Position numbers and translations under genes: made by a program. 64,000 nucleotides of DNA from Chondrus crispus. Taxonomy: Eukaryota > Rhodophyta > Florideophyceae > Gigartinales > Gigartinaceae. The stretch spans positions 909,771 through 973,770 of the forward strand of contig NW_005178809.1 of the NCBI RefSeq assembly GCF_000350225.1, in the 5' to 3' direction. Below are positions 23,001 through 32,401 of this stretch, piece after piece (the stretch's first letter is position 1; the number at the start of each line of letters is the position of its first letter). The notes beneath the pieces were generated by a model. It saw only the letters and a list, made by a program, of their open reading frames with translations. It had not been told where the DNA came from and made no database searches.

Positions 23001-24753
23001 CGCAAAAACGAAGGGAGCCGTCTTTCTTCGGGACGAGCACCACCGGCGAAGCCCACTCGGTGCTCGCGGGTTCGTTAACTCCGGCGTTCAACATCTTGTT
23101 GAATTCTTTGGCAACCATCTCACGCATGGCGGGCCCCTTTCGGTAGGGCATAGAACGAATCGGTTTCGTCCCCGCCTCGAGTGGTATGCGGTGCTCCGTT
23201 GCTCGTATCGTACCGAGCGCACCGCTCCACAGACTCGAATGCTTACGGAGCATGTCGAGTACCCTTGCGCGGAGCTTGTCATCGTCGATGTATGACAAGT
23301 CCATTTCTTTTTCCCAATTCATCGGCGAATTTTCGGGATCCTTATTTGTGACTCGCGCGGTGCCTTCCGTCGATGATGGGCACCCCGCCGGCTGATCGCC
23401 GGGGCCGGCGTGACATCCCTCGGCGGTCTTATTTTCCGGGGAGCTTGGTCGGCCAGCTCCCCCTCTCCCGGCTTGCACGTCCCAGTCGGTGAGATGCAGC
23501 GCGTGTGCGATCTCCGCCCCGACTCGGCGCTCGGGCGTCAGGATCGCCAGCGGATTGCGCTTCGCGAAACCGACGACGGTGCGCTTCGGGAGCCTCCTGG
23601 CTTGGCTCGAGAAATTCGCCACGATCACGTCGAAGGTCTGGTTCGGTAAGACCTCAGCTACACCGTTCGTGAGCCTCACTCCGTGCCGACGTTGGAGTGA
23701 CAGCTTGGGTTCCAAGGAAACGAGGCCGCTCCCCGCGATAGTGACGCGTATCCGTGCTTGCGACATCGCGGGGATCGTGACCCATCGGGCGACACGGATC
23801 GGCTGTGGGGCTTCTTCGCGTACGTCGGCCCGACTTGACTGGCGACCGTGGCGCCGGGTTGGGGGAGACGGCTCCCCCTTCCCATCGACAATGGCGACGG
23901 AGCCACCTTGTCGGAGCTCGAGCGTCTGCGCATCGATGTCGATACTTCGAACGTGCGCATCGATAAACGCCGTGCCCAGGAGGACGGGCACCGCAAGCTG
24001 GTCGGCGACCACGAACGGAATGCGGAACGTCGTGTTCCGCAGTCGGACGGCCAGCTGCACGACCGCAGTCAGCTTGAGCGGGTTACTGTTCGCGCCTGCC
24101 AACCGTGGCAGGCGTGCGTCGCGTACGACGTAGCGCGTCCAATCGGGAGGAAGGTCGGCCTTCCTCACCAAGTTATACCCCGAGCAGGTATCGACTGCAA
24201 TGGTATGAGGCTTGAACGCGTTCCCCTCGGTTGCGATCGAGCCGAGGACGTTGTATATTTTCGATGTCATCAAGCAGATGACACTGTCGACTACCTTCGG
24301 TGACGACGGCTCGGCCAGGTCGTTCCGCTTGGGCCGCCGGCGTCGGTTCCGGCTTCTCTTCCGTGGTCTTCTGCCTCGGTCGCGGGGCGTCCGTCGGTCG
24401 GTGACGTCCTCGCGGCAAGTGGCGTCCGTACGCAACTTGATTTCTTCTGGCGGCCCCGGACACACGTGGGTCGGGCCGCCTGCGCGTTCGATGCGCTCCT
24501 TATTTGGCATGTGGCTCACGGTGGCCACGGTGCCTTCTTCCTCTAGGCGTGCCGGGCTCTCGGTGGCCTCGGCGCCTTTGTCCTCCCGCACCTGACTTAC
24601 GGAAGTCTCGGTGCGCTCGTGCGGAGTCGAGGGGAATATTATCGGCAAACATTCCCCTCCTCCGCCGGGGTTGAATCGTAACGGGTCTGGGTTGGTGTGA
24701 CAAGACGGCTCACGCGACCGCGCGAACGTAACAGTCTTTACCGGTTTTTCGAA
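19993..24753 (-). CDS. pol: gypsy pol polyprotein of E2 (frameshift product)
   Basis: Open from 24753 to a stop at 19993. No ATG lies at its head; entry is by -1 frameshift from gag. Residues below are counted from 24648. A basic linker (about 85-110) precedes a retropepsin-like DTCSG (about 153) and LLGTAFID; the RT has TLDCNSGYW and YLDD; RNase H has DTDAS; the integrase has an HH-CC zinc finger, a core with D, D and E (ILGP, LSDNGPQF, GQVERYN), and a chromodomain (EFLIKWADYD) near the end. The product would copy element RNA and integrate it, with the chromodomain expected to guide insertion to modified chromatin. A one-base insertion near 20120-20128 shifts the last 30 residues; without it the frame would end at 20034, as in E1. 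Otherwise it appears intact. Confidence 0.92.
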   Translation of the reverse strand, partial: FEKPVKTVTFARSREPSCHTNPDPLRFNPGGGGECLPIIFPSTPHERTETSVSQVREDKGAEATESPARLEEEGTVATVSHMPNKERIERAGGPTHVCPGPPEEIKLRTDATCREDVTDRRTPRDRGRRPRKRSRNRRRRPKRNDLAEPSSPKVVDSVICLMTSKIYNVLGSIATEGNAFKPHTIAVDTCSGYNLVRKADLPPDWTRYVVRDARLPRLAGANSNPLKLTAVVQLAVRLRNTTFRIPFVVADQLAVPVLLGTAFIDAHVRSIDIDAQTLELRQGGSVAIVDGKGEPSPPTRRHGRQSSRADVREEAPQPIRVARWVTIPAMSQARIRVTIAGSGLVSLEPKLSLQRRHGVRLTNGVAEVLPNQTFDVIVANFSSQARRLPKRTVVGFAKRNPLAILTPERRVGAEIAHALHLTDWDVQAGRGGAGRPSSPENKTAEGCHAGPGDQPAGCPSSTEGTARVTNKDPENSPMNWEKEMDLSYIDDDKLRARVLDMLRKHSSLWSGALGTIRATEHRIPLEAGTKPIRSMPYRKGPAMREMVAKEFNKMLNAGVNEPASTEWASPVVLVPKKDGSLRFCVDYRRLNAKTAADSYPLPRMDDCIDSLGDAAVFTTLDCNSGYWQIPVAPEDRDKTTFTTHMGTFRHLRMPFGLKGAPATFQRALDIILSGVRWQICLVYLDDVIVFSRTHEEHAEHLDIVLSLLRTAGISLKLKKCSFFRPKVHYLGHVISAGKLSVAETAADAFKTFTFPRTLTQVRSFLGACNVYRRFVRGFAKIARPLTDMTRKDADPDFDSPTEAQLQAFEDLKARMIAPPILALPRYGRPYMIDTDASAYQLGCTLLQQHDEANDWRPVGYWSYSLNDSERNYSATERECFAVVWAVCTLRPYVEGTKFTVRTDHDALRWLMSLTESSGRLTRWRLRLAEYDFTIQYRPGRMHQVPDALSRLVSPRVADDPRPAVEVDDDIPTYDTCTTVRDVSDELADHLCTASCDHEADHVFVTTRNRTKSRRKLRALARDEPRGDDEAPALEEPDAFWTENEEFDAVDLDRAQDFQADTSGSQVAPRQDDLPAPLTIEEIAEEQRVDDFCQTVLARQSESRDSAFFEDHQGVLKRRHPFDPDIVQVVVPRTLRARLLRLCHNPAIAGHPGQNRMYYALRREYYWPHLAADVASTVRGCRTCAMNRVKLRKHLNRLRLFPATRPLESLAIDILGPLPKTKAGKRFLLVITDRFTKLTQVVALGTVTAYTVAVAFCEAWVFKYGVPRSLLSDNGPQFNAKFFQSTCRVLGITNLYTSANHPQTNGQVERYNRTIASMLRNYVNEHQDDWDVYVGPLTYAYNSHVHRTTRKTPFELVLSRPSPEFSLRRTGEDVPPADRGTQRAEFLKTLDATIQKAYGSLRRTQARYKCNFDKRVRTVNTRLEPGNFVYLNPTDEGKTSNKLASPAVGPYRVLANDRRTITIDRDGVTERVSADRCVYAPPPMDAPRVSTTTPRDLADKVREGTQYAVEKLLKHREMEDGTTEFLIKWADYDQLTWTARTHIPGRIGVSLCASSSKTHGEGPQLRSERGRSLLRRGPLNSSLNRIN

Positions 24754-26858
24754 CTACCCAAGCTGTCGGAGCTACCCGCCCTGCTATCGTTAGCTAGCGC
24801 GTCAACGGGTCCCTGGCCGTGGTGGTGCGCGTCGTTCCTCCACCCTGGCTGGGCATCCTCTACGAAGTAATTGGATGCTTCGCCACCTTGAATTGCAACG
24901 TCCGGCCGTTGCAATATTCGAGGGGCGGCGAGAACCGGTTCTCCTACGCCTCCTTTCGTGGGTTGGGGGTTCGGATCCCCAACCCAATCTTGGAGGTACA
25001 TGATGGCGTTCTGTACCCCTTGGGGCAACTGGGTACGGCCCCGGTCGCCTCTTCCATCTCGACGGGGATAACGCGTATCCATCCGACGAGGATCACGACG
25101 ATCCCTTTGATCGGTTCCCGGGTGTCGATACCCGCCTTCGCGAGGGGCGAAACGGACGCCCCCACCCGATCGGTTCGGGTCTCCTCGCCGCGGGCCTCGG
25201 TCTTCCCGCGTAGACTGCTGAATGAGATTGCGCATCCCGGGGCGCGTCTCCATCTGATAGCGGTAGTTCCTGTACGCCGTGAACTGACGTTTTTCAGGCG
25301 ACAGGAACGGGCACGCGTACATGGCGTGGACATACGTCCGGCACAGCCAACAAACGTACGCGCTGCCATCGGTCGACGCGAACGTCGCCGCGTGGCGTGC
25401 CTCTTCGTCGGTGAGTCGAGGCACGTAAGGCGGCACGCGATCCCCTTCTCGACGGGAGATATCCAGCTCTGCCCTGTTGTGGTTCGGACCACCCGTGGTT
25501 TCTGGCGTGCGCGCGAACGTGGTCGCGTAGCTTCCGGTCGATCCCGTGGAAGCTGTCGTTGGAGGTCGGCCTCCTGCGCGGTCGAAGCCTTGCGTAATGA
25601 GGACAGGGTCGGCCTGCCACTCTGCTTCTCCAATGTGGAGGGCGGTCGCCGGCGAACTTGTTCCGTGCGACCTCGGAGTTCGGACTCCCTTCGCTGCCGG
25701 CTTCGGATCCGGCAGCGGCAATCCGCGGCGGGCACGGTAGGTTGTTCCCTCAGCCGTTGCGATACGGCGAATCGTTGAGAGTTCGGTCTTCTGTTGTCCG
25801 GGCAACCTTTGCATCGTCTCTGCCACTGCGGCCCGGGTCGCAGTGGACAACCCGCACACGAAGTAGTGCGCGAGGGCTTGTTCTGAGAACACGGCCGTGC
25901 ATCGGAACGCGGCGGATTCCAGCCGGTCCGCGAACGTGTTCTCGGTTTCGTGAGGAAGCTGTCGCGCCGACGCGACAGCATCAAACGCTTCCCCTAACAC
26001 GTCGTCGGTTAGGTAGCGTTTGATAAATTGGTTGACGAGTCCAGGCCAGCTCGTATCGTCGTGGAGCTGGCCGGCGCGGAGGCCGCGCATGGTGTAACTC
26101 GTATACAACCGCTCTGCGTCTCGCTCGAGGAAGTGAGCGAAGACACGGACTGCCACACCCTCGGTCAGGTGCTGGGCATTGAAGGTTATCCGGATATCCT
26201 TCAGGAACGGGAGCAACTGAATCGCATCAGTACCGTCGAAGCTCTTCATCGTGGGGCGGAGCCCACGGCAGCGTTGGACGTACTTGGCGATCCGTCCCGC
26301 GTCACCCGAGGTAACGAGCCTCGAGGTGTTGTCCAACCGATACATCCGGTAGTTCGCGACGGCGCTGAACTCCTGTATCATGGTGTGGACGGGCTCGACC
26401 CCAGGTTCGGCGGGAACCAACGTTCCGAACGGCGTGACGGGCAGCGTTCGGATGTCGACGGGGCCGGGATGCGCGGTAAGATCCGCCGGCTGGTAGCCGC
26501 CCCAGCGAGGATCGAAGGGGAGAATCGGTTCTCCTGATCCGCGGGCGACTTCTCCACGGCCCTGGTCGAGTTTGGTCGGTACCCGTCGTGACTGCCGCAT
26601 GCTTCCGGGGACATGCGGCAGGGCTTGAGTCTCGGACGCGAAGTTCGCGTCCGCCGTCGGCTTGATGTCCTCCACCCTCCGGCTGGTGACGGCACCAGCC
26701 GGGAGCCACTCTTGCGATCCGGATGCGACCGGAGGAACAGTGGCACCGGGCCTACTCGAGGAGGCTCCGGGCGGCCTCTCGGCCGAGGTCTGTTCCATCT
26801 CACGGGCACGGCGGCGCGTTGAGTTAAGTTCCGCCGCCATGTGCGCGAACGCTCCCAT
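24738..26858 (-). CDS. gag: gypsy gag, capsid/nucleocapsid (E2)
   Basis: 706 residues from ATG 26858 to TAA 24738-24740. The N-terminal 190 residues are low-complexity linkers rich in Arg, Pro and Ser. The middle (about 190-380) has the retrotransposon gag pattern (FLKDIRITFNA, VRVFAHFLERDAERLY, ENTFADRLESAAFRC). A single CCHC zinc knuckle (CWLC-x4-H-x4-C, about 506-520) is followed by an Arg/Gly/Asp-rich tail expected to bind RNA. It would form the particle that packages the element's RNA. The stop lies 4 bases after the slippery heptamer used to reach pol. Gag of E1 is not in the window for comparison. Confidence 0.88.
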   Translation of the reverse strand: MGAFAHMAAELNSTRRRAREMEQTSAERPPGASSSRPGATVPPVASGSQEWLPAGAVTSRRVEDIKPTADANFASETQALPHVPGSMRQSRRVPTKLDQGRGEVARGSGEPILPFDPRWGGYQPADLTAHPGPVDIRTLPVTPFGTLVPAEPGVEPVHTMIQEFSAVANYRMYRLDNTSRLVTSGDAGRIAKYVQRCRGLRPTMKSFDGTDAIQLLPFLKDIRITFNAQHLTEGVAVRVFAHFLERDAERLYTSYTMRGLRAGQLHDDTSWPGLVNQFIKRYLTDDVLGEAFDAVASARQLPHETENTFADRLESAAFRCTAVFSEQALAHYFVCGLSTATRAAVAETMQRLPGQQKTELSTIRRIATAEGTTYRARRGLPLPDPKPAAKGVRTPRSHGTSSPATALHIGEAEWQADPVLITQGFDRAGGRPPTTASTGSTGSYATTFARTPETTGGPNHNRAELDISRREGDRVPPYVPRLTDEEARHAATFASTDGSAYVCWLCRTYVHAMYACPFLSPEKRQFTAYRNYRYQMETRPGMRNLIQQSTREDRGPRRGDPNRSGGGVRFAPREGGYRHPGTDQRDRRDPRRMDTRYPRRDGRGDRGRTQLPQGVQNAIMYLQDWVGDPNPQPTKGGVGEPVLAAPRILQRPDVAIQGGEASNYFVEDAQPGWRNDAHHHGQGPVDALANDSRAGSSDSLGSSKNR
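24744..24750 (-). promoter_or_regulatory. probable -1 frameshift site between gag and pol
   Basis: Minus strand G AAA AAC read in the gag frame as TCG AAA AAC CGG TAA. Slipping back one base after AAC continues as CCG GTA AAG..., which is the pol frame, open from 24753 onward. Gag and pol overlap only at this spot. The heptamer fits X-XXY-YYZ except that its first base is G. Confidence 0.7.
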
Positions 26859-26960
26859 CTGTTCCGCAGATGGGAAGGGTTGCGGATCTCGTCGAACCCC
26901 GGAGTTTGCGCTCGCGGGTCGACCCGCAACCTCTACGGCGGGGGAATCAATGCGCGCGTC

Positions 26961-27046
26961 TAAACTACGACTGTGGAAGAAGACACTCTCATCTTACTGT
27001 TCAATTCCACTTTCAACAAGCACCCTGTTCAAACCCACGACCGAAG
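26961..27046 (+). repeat. remnant of copia 5' LTR
   Basis: Matches 31914-31999 in the 3' LTR (TAAACTACGA, AGAAGACACTCTCATC, CAACAAGCACCC). Everything to its left is the gypsy E2 leader. Confidence 0.85.
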
Positions 27047-27230
27047 GGTTATTTGCCCAGCCCACGCTCGTTGTTGAAATTACCCGCTACCTGCCTTTCA
27101 TTTTCCTTTGCCTCTAATTTCTCTTCCCCCTTTTCCCTTGTCATTGTTCGACTGTTACGTGAGGAATAAAATCACGTGGGTCATCAGCTCCGTGCTCATA
27201 TCGTCGTCTTTCGATCCTTTTCCAGAAGTA

Positions 27231-30200
27231 ATGGCGGACAGCAAAAACGTCTACAGGTATTTCGGAAAGCCTGGTGAAGACTTTCACCTCTGGCAAGCGC
27301 GAACGGAGGCAGCCCTCCAAGCGAAAGAGGTACTGTATGATGTAGAATCTGACATTCTGGGCACTGCAGAAGATGGAAATCTGACCGAGGGGCAGAGAAA
27401 AGACACAGCCATTGCGCGTGCTGTACTGATTCAAGGAATGGGAGATCGACCGCTGAGGCTCTGCCTGAGCGCTAAGGAGAATCCGTATCGAATGTGGGTT
27501 GGCCTTCGGGAGAGATAAGCAGTATCTAACACTGCGACAAAGGTACAAATGCAGTCCAAGTTGGCTCGCATGAGCTACACGGGGCAACCCATGCAGGACT
27601 ACATTGATGCATTTGAAGAAATCTTCAACCGCCTCGCGGCAATGAGTAGTGAGGTAGCTGAAGACTTCCAGGTGGCAATGGTGCTTGCATCATTTGGTGA
27701 CAAGACCAAGTCGTCCTTTGGTCATGTCCTTGCGCCATTGCAAACGATCCAAGAAAAGCTGGATTGGGAGACAGTCACGGCCAGCCTGCTTCAGGAATAC
27801 GAAGAACAGCTCCTTCGTCCAGGAATTTCAAAAGGAAAGAAGACTACGGATGAGGGACAAGCGCTCACAGCAGGAAGGGGAGCGCGTCATCACTTCCATC
27901 GTGGAAGGAAGTACTCACAGAACTAAACTGAGAAGCGACGCTGCTATGAATGCCGGAAGATCGGGCATTTAGCGAAAGACTGTCATCTGAAGGACAGTAG
28001 GAATCGTTTCGTGCGAAGGCAGGTGGCCTTTGCTGATGAGCTCGGCAGACACTCGGAGACAGGCATGGGATCCGCGCAGCAGGCAAGGCTTCTGATTGCC
28101 CGCAAAGAAGATGGAGGGCACGTTCAGAGGAGCGCACCCGACCCCCATGTCATAGAAAATGATTCAGGCTCAAAGGAAACTGGCTCTGTGGAAGTTAGAG
28201 CTCATGCAGAAGTTTCTACAGTAGTCGACGCACCCTGTCGACACTGTTCATTGCTAAAACTTTCTGCGCAAACAGCGAAGAAATTCAGCCCAAGAATGAA
28301 CCCCGGATACGACCAGCGAGATGTATTTCTTCTTGACTCGGGTGCATCAGACCACATGGTTCTGCGTAAGGACTTGCTGCGCGGATGTGAAAAGATCGCT
28401 CCTAGAGACATCGTATTGGGAGATGCAAAAAGGGTCTTTGCTACCCATCGCGGTTCATTGGTACTGAAGACGAGACTCAGTTTTGGAAATGATTACTATG
28501 AACGTTTAGTTGGCCTGGATGACGTTCTTTATGTCCTTTCCTTGCATACAAATCTTATTTCCTGCTCAAAACTGTGTGAAAATGGATATAGAGTTAACTT
28601 CGGCCGGTACATGTGCAATGGCATATTGGATGGCACGATGCAGTTTCAAGGACGCAAATATCAGGGAATCTACCAAATTATCGGACAGCCGATCTTGCCA
28701 GGAATTCAGTCGGCTTCGGTTGCCACTTCGTACTGGTCGCAGGAAAATGATGATGGTGATAACGATCCACCGGGTCTGGGTGGGGCACCTAGTTCCAGCT
28801 GCTATTCAGTTATGAAACGATGGCATGCACGTCTTGGACATGCGAACACAGAGAGCATCAAGAAGTTAATTCGATGGGATGCAGTCACCGGAATGAGCGC
28901 AAGGCCGAATCACAGCCGCCGAGGAGATTGCGACAGTTGTGTGAAAGGAAAACAGGCAAGGGAGACACTGAGAACGAACTATTCAAGGTCTCAGGAACCT
29001 GGTGCAGTGATACACACGGATGTGTGTGGCCCAATGTCTGTATCTTCCTTTTCTGGCTGCAATTATTACGTGTCATTCATTGATGAGTACACGGGATACA
29101 TTAGCATTTTCCCAATCATGCGCAAGAGCGATGTACTCGACAAGTTCAAGCCCGTTCACCTGTGGATGGAGCGTAAGTTCAAATGCACTTTGAAACGAGT
29201 GCACAGTGATCGCGGAGGGAGTACATTGCACTACGATCTTACCTTGAACATAAAGCTATCGAACACACCATGTCACCATCCTACTCCCCCAATCAGAACG
29301 GCATTGCCGAGCGGGCAAATCGCACAATCGTCGAGTGTGCGAGAACGATGTTAGAACATGCGGGGCTTCCGCGTACGTTCTGGGCAGAGGCGGTGGTCCA
29401 CGCTTCCAAGATTCGGAATCATTTCTTCGCGCCGCGACAAAATGATGTCACATCCCTAGAGCTCATGACCAGTCAGAAACCAGATGTCAGTTACTTCCGA
29501 ACTTTTGGATGCCTTGGTTGCCATCACATTCCGAAGGAACTACGCAGCAAACTTGACTCCAAGTCAGAGCTTGGAATTGTTGTGGGCTGTTTTGCAAACA
29601 GTCACTATAAGTTATGGATTCCAGCTCGTAACGTTGCAGTACTTTCCAGGGACGTGACCATTGTGGAAGACACGTTTCCGGCTCGGGAAGGGAAAGCCCA
29701 TCCTGACAACCATGGTTTGCTATTCGATGGTGAAGAAGGGAAACGGAACACGCGGCACCGCTACCTGCCGGTGACATGATGAAGAACCTCCTCAGCGAAA
29801 ACGACAATGAATCCATCTCTCAGCCGCATATCGAAAAGGAAATTGTTACTCAGCCCGACGACGAGCAACGAGAACTCTTGACGTACTTCCCTCCTACTCC
29901 TGAAAGTACCACCGAGAAACGTAATACAACACCTCATGAAGCTCATCATGATGCTCATGACACTCGCGAAGGTCGATACCCCAAGCAGGAACATCATCCT
30001 CCCTCCTACTGCAAGCCAGGATCAGCAAATGTTGCCAAGACGTTCGCAACCCTGTCCAAGAGGCTTCCAAATCCATCAACTTTAGAGGAAGCACTAGCTC
30101 AGCCGGATGGGGAAGACTGGAAGGAAGCTATAGCCTCCGAAATGGAATCACTAGCGGAACACGGAACGTGGGAGGCTGTGTCGCGACCGAGAGGAGCCAA

Positions 30201-31643
30201 AGTACTGTCGACCAAGTTCGTATTCCTTCGAAAATACGACGAGTACGGGTCAGTGGTCCGACACAAGGCAAGACTTGTTGTCCGGGGCTTTCAGCAAGGC
30301 GATATTGATCAAACGTTTGCTCCAGTGGTAGACTTCATAACTGTTCGTACATGCCTTGCCATTGAAATGAAAAGGGGCTACGTGGTCGAACAGCTTGATA
30401 TACGAACAGCTTTCTTGCACGGGGTGATTGATGGAGAAGTGTATGTCACCCCACCCAATGGTTTAGACATTTGTCAGCACAACGAAGTTCTTAAATTGCA
30501 TCGGGGACTGTATGGTCTCAAGCAAGCTCCCAGACTGTGGCACGAAAAATGGGATTCAGTGATGGCCGATGTTGGATTTACAAAACTGGTCTCGGACGAT
30601 TGTGTTTATCGGCGCGGAAATGTCTGGCTACTATTGTACGTCGACAACATCATCATGATCGGTGCGAGTGATAAGGCTGTAAGGGACGTCAAGACAGAAT
30701 TGATGCCTCACTTGGATGTACAGGACCTGGGTACTTTAAAATCCTTTCTTGGCGTGCTCTTCGTTCGTGACGAGTTCGGAGCATGGCTCAGCCAACAAAA
30801 CTACATCTCTCAAGTACTGGAAAGGTTTGGCATGCAGGGATGCAAACCAGTAACCACACCGATGACTACTGCGTTTGTCAACGAAGCCTCCGAGAATGGA
30901 CCACTCCGCGAGAAGTCAAAGTATCAGAAGTTAATAGGCTGTCTTCTATTCATCTCGACGAGAACTCGTCCTGACATTTCATTGTCCGTCTCGCTCCTTT
31001 GTATATACGCCTCGCAACCGACCACCATACACTGGAGCTATCTAAAAAGGATACTGAGATATCTTAACGGGACTAAGAGATTTGCGTTGAAGATTCACGG
31101 ACAAGACGAGGCGACACTACTTGCATTTTGCGATTCCAACTGGGCTGGTGATCCCCTAGATCGCAAGTCCACTACTGGGGTAGTACTGCGAGTTGGACTT
31201 ACGACAGTTGCATGGCGAACATAGAAACAGAAGTCGGTCGCGCTTTCCACAACCGAAGCTGAGTTCATGGCACTCAGCGAAGGACTCAAGCTTGTACTTT
31301 GGCTGCGATCTTTGTTAGATGAACTGGACTGCGCACAGATGGACCCAACCGTAATCAAGGAAGACAACCAGGGAGCAGTTACTTGGGGGCAAAAAGGCGT
31401 GAGACATGCCAAGCATGTTTCCATCCGGAAGAATTTTGTCAAGGAGAACGTCCAGAAGGGCTCTATTCGGCTCGAGTACTGTGCAACGACATGACGGCTG
31501 ACGTATTGACAAAGCCGCTTCTGCGTTTGGCATTCGATAAGCATCGCGATGACTTAGGTGTACTTGATCTGTCCGCTCCTGCAGCAAGAGGAAGCTTTGA
31601 TGTCGGTGCTCTGGTCGCGCACTTCAACGAACACACCACGTAA
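27231..31643 (+). pseudogene. copia gag-pol polyprotein, broken
   Basis: It begins ADSKNVYRYFGKPGEDFHLW (ATG 27231). Gag ends with a CCHC knuckle (CYECRKIGHLAKDC, about 27940-27985); protease has LLDSGASDH (28333); the integrase region has WHARLGH, HTDVCGP and NQNGIAERANR; RT spans about 30200-30700; RNase H ends in DVLTKP (about 31500). Breaks: TAA at 27516-27518 and 27924-27926, one-base frameshifts near 29218-29225, 29740-29779 and 31488, and a TAG at 31222-31224. The RT active site reads YVDN instead of YVDD. It cannot encode a working set of proteins. Confidence 0.9.
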
Positions 31644-31654
31644 AGTGAGTAAGT

Positions 31655-31999
31655 GGTGAGGTATTTGAATTGGCACATCAATACTGTACTGATGTGAAAT
31701 AATCTCGTTAGCACTCGATTGAGTAAGGAGATTAGCGGCTACCGTGTCTATTATACTGATGTGTATTTTATAGTGATTTACTTCTCTGAATTGAGTGGTG
31801 CAGAATCAGTCCCTGTCAAGTTGTCGTTCTGCATCACCGCTCAGCACATACTGACCTTGAGTTTTGACAGATTTATTGAGTCCTTAGTATGTACTTAAAT
31901 GCTTCTATCCGAATAAACTACGAGTGTAGAAGAAGACACTCTCATCTTACTGTTCAATTCCACTTTCAACAAGCACCCTGTTCAAACCCACGACCAAAG
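31655..31999 (+). repeat. copia 3' LTR (approximate bounds)
   Basis: The right end is fixed by the block shared with the 5' remnant. The left end is placed at TGAGGTATTTG after a short purine-rich stretch behind the last codon; it could be off by tens of bases, since the matching start of the 5' LTR is lost. Confidence 0.6.
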
Positions 32000-32310
32000 C
32001 AGTGGTTTCATCCCCATAGCCCTGAAGATAGGATTTCAATAATAACCGTTACTGAGCTGCTTCTTTCCAAAATTGTTTAAAGAGTTAAAACGACAAAAGA
32101 CTTGATGAGAGAAAATATGTGATTTATTTTTGCTACTATACCTGTATAACGCCCACTCACAGCACAAAACGCCAAAACTAGTACTCAAATATATCTTCTC
32201 GACCATTAAGGCTTACCATCATCCAGGTCGTAGATACACATGGAAAATGGTATTCGTTTTGTTTGTTAAAAAGACCATTAAGCTTGCTTTGAAGCATCCC
32301 CACAGAGTAC

Positions 32311-32318
32311 TATAAAAG
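32311..32318 (+). promoter_or_regulatory. TATA-like box before the kinase-like gene at 32402
   Basis: TATAAAAG, about 85-90 bp before the ATG. Between the copia LTR and this box no other gene is seen. Confidence 0.5.
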
Positions 32319-32401
32319 CAAGTGCCCTGGTGGGAAAGGCCTGACCACAACTTTCTAACGCCTTCTGGAGAGAATAACTTCATAAACTCTGGAACAGAAA
32401 A

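Larger units (their letters stand above)
15010..26960 (-). mobile_element. Ty3/gypsy chromovirus E2, nearly complete, 5' LTR missing
   Basis: On the minus strand the order is gag leader (to 26960), gag (26858-24738), pol (24753-19993), a 4.4-kb non-coding 3' region and a 3' LTR (15644-15010). The 5' LTR is absent: 102 bp upstream of the gag ATG the sequence changes abruptly into a fragment of a copia LTR. Gag and most of pol are intact, so the copy is fairly young. Its right partner sequence (the rest of the Tc1 gene it entered) was lost with the 5' LTR. Confidence 0.85.
26961..32000 (+). mobile_element. Ty1/copia retrotransposon, 5' LTR truncated, coding region broken
   Basis: The order is an 86-bp remnant of the 5' LTR (26961-27046), gag-pol in the copia order (protease, integrase, RT, RNase H) at 27231-31643, then a 3' LTR ending near 31999. 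The 86-bp block recurs at 31914-31999 with about three differences, so the element is not old. Its 5' LTR is cut at the point where the E2 leader begins. Confidence 0.88.

Noticed and set aside
24944..25984. 346-codon minus frame inside gag
   Set aside because: Overlaps gag in another frame; Arg/Ser-rich without motifs, a typical GC-rich shadow.
20174..26822. Long plus-strand open frames opposite E2 gag and pol (for example 23489-24133, 24819-25778)
   Set aside because: They mirror the conserved minus-strand genes, lack domains, and follow from GC-rich codons.
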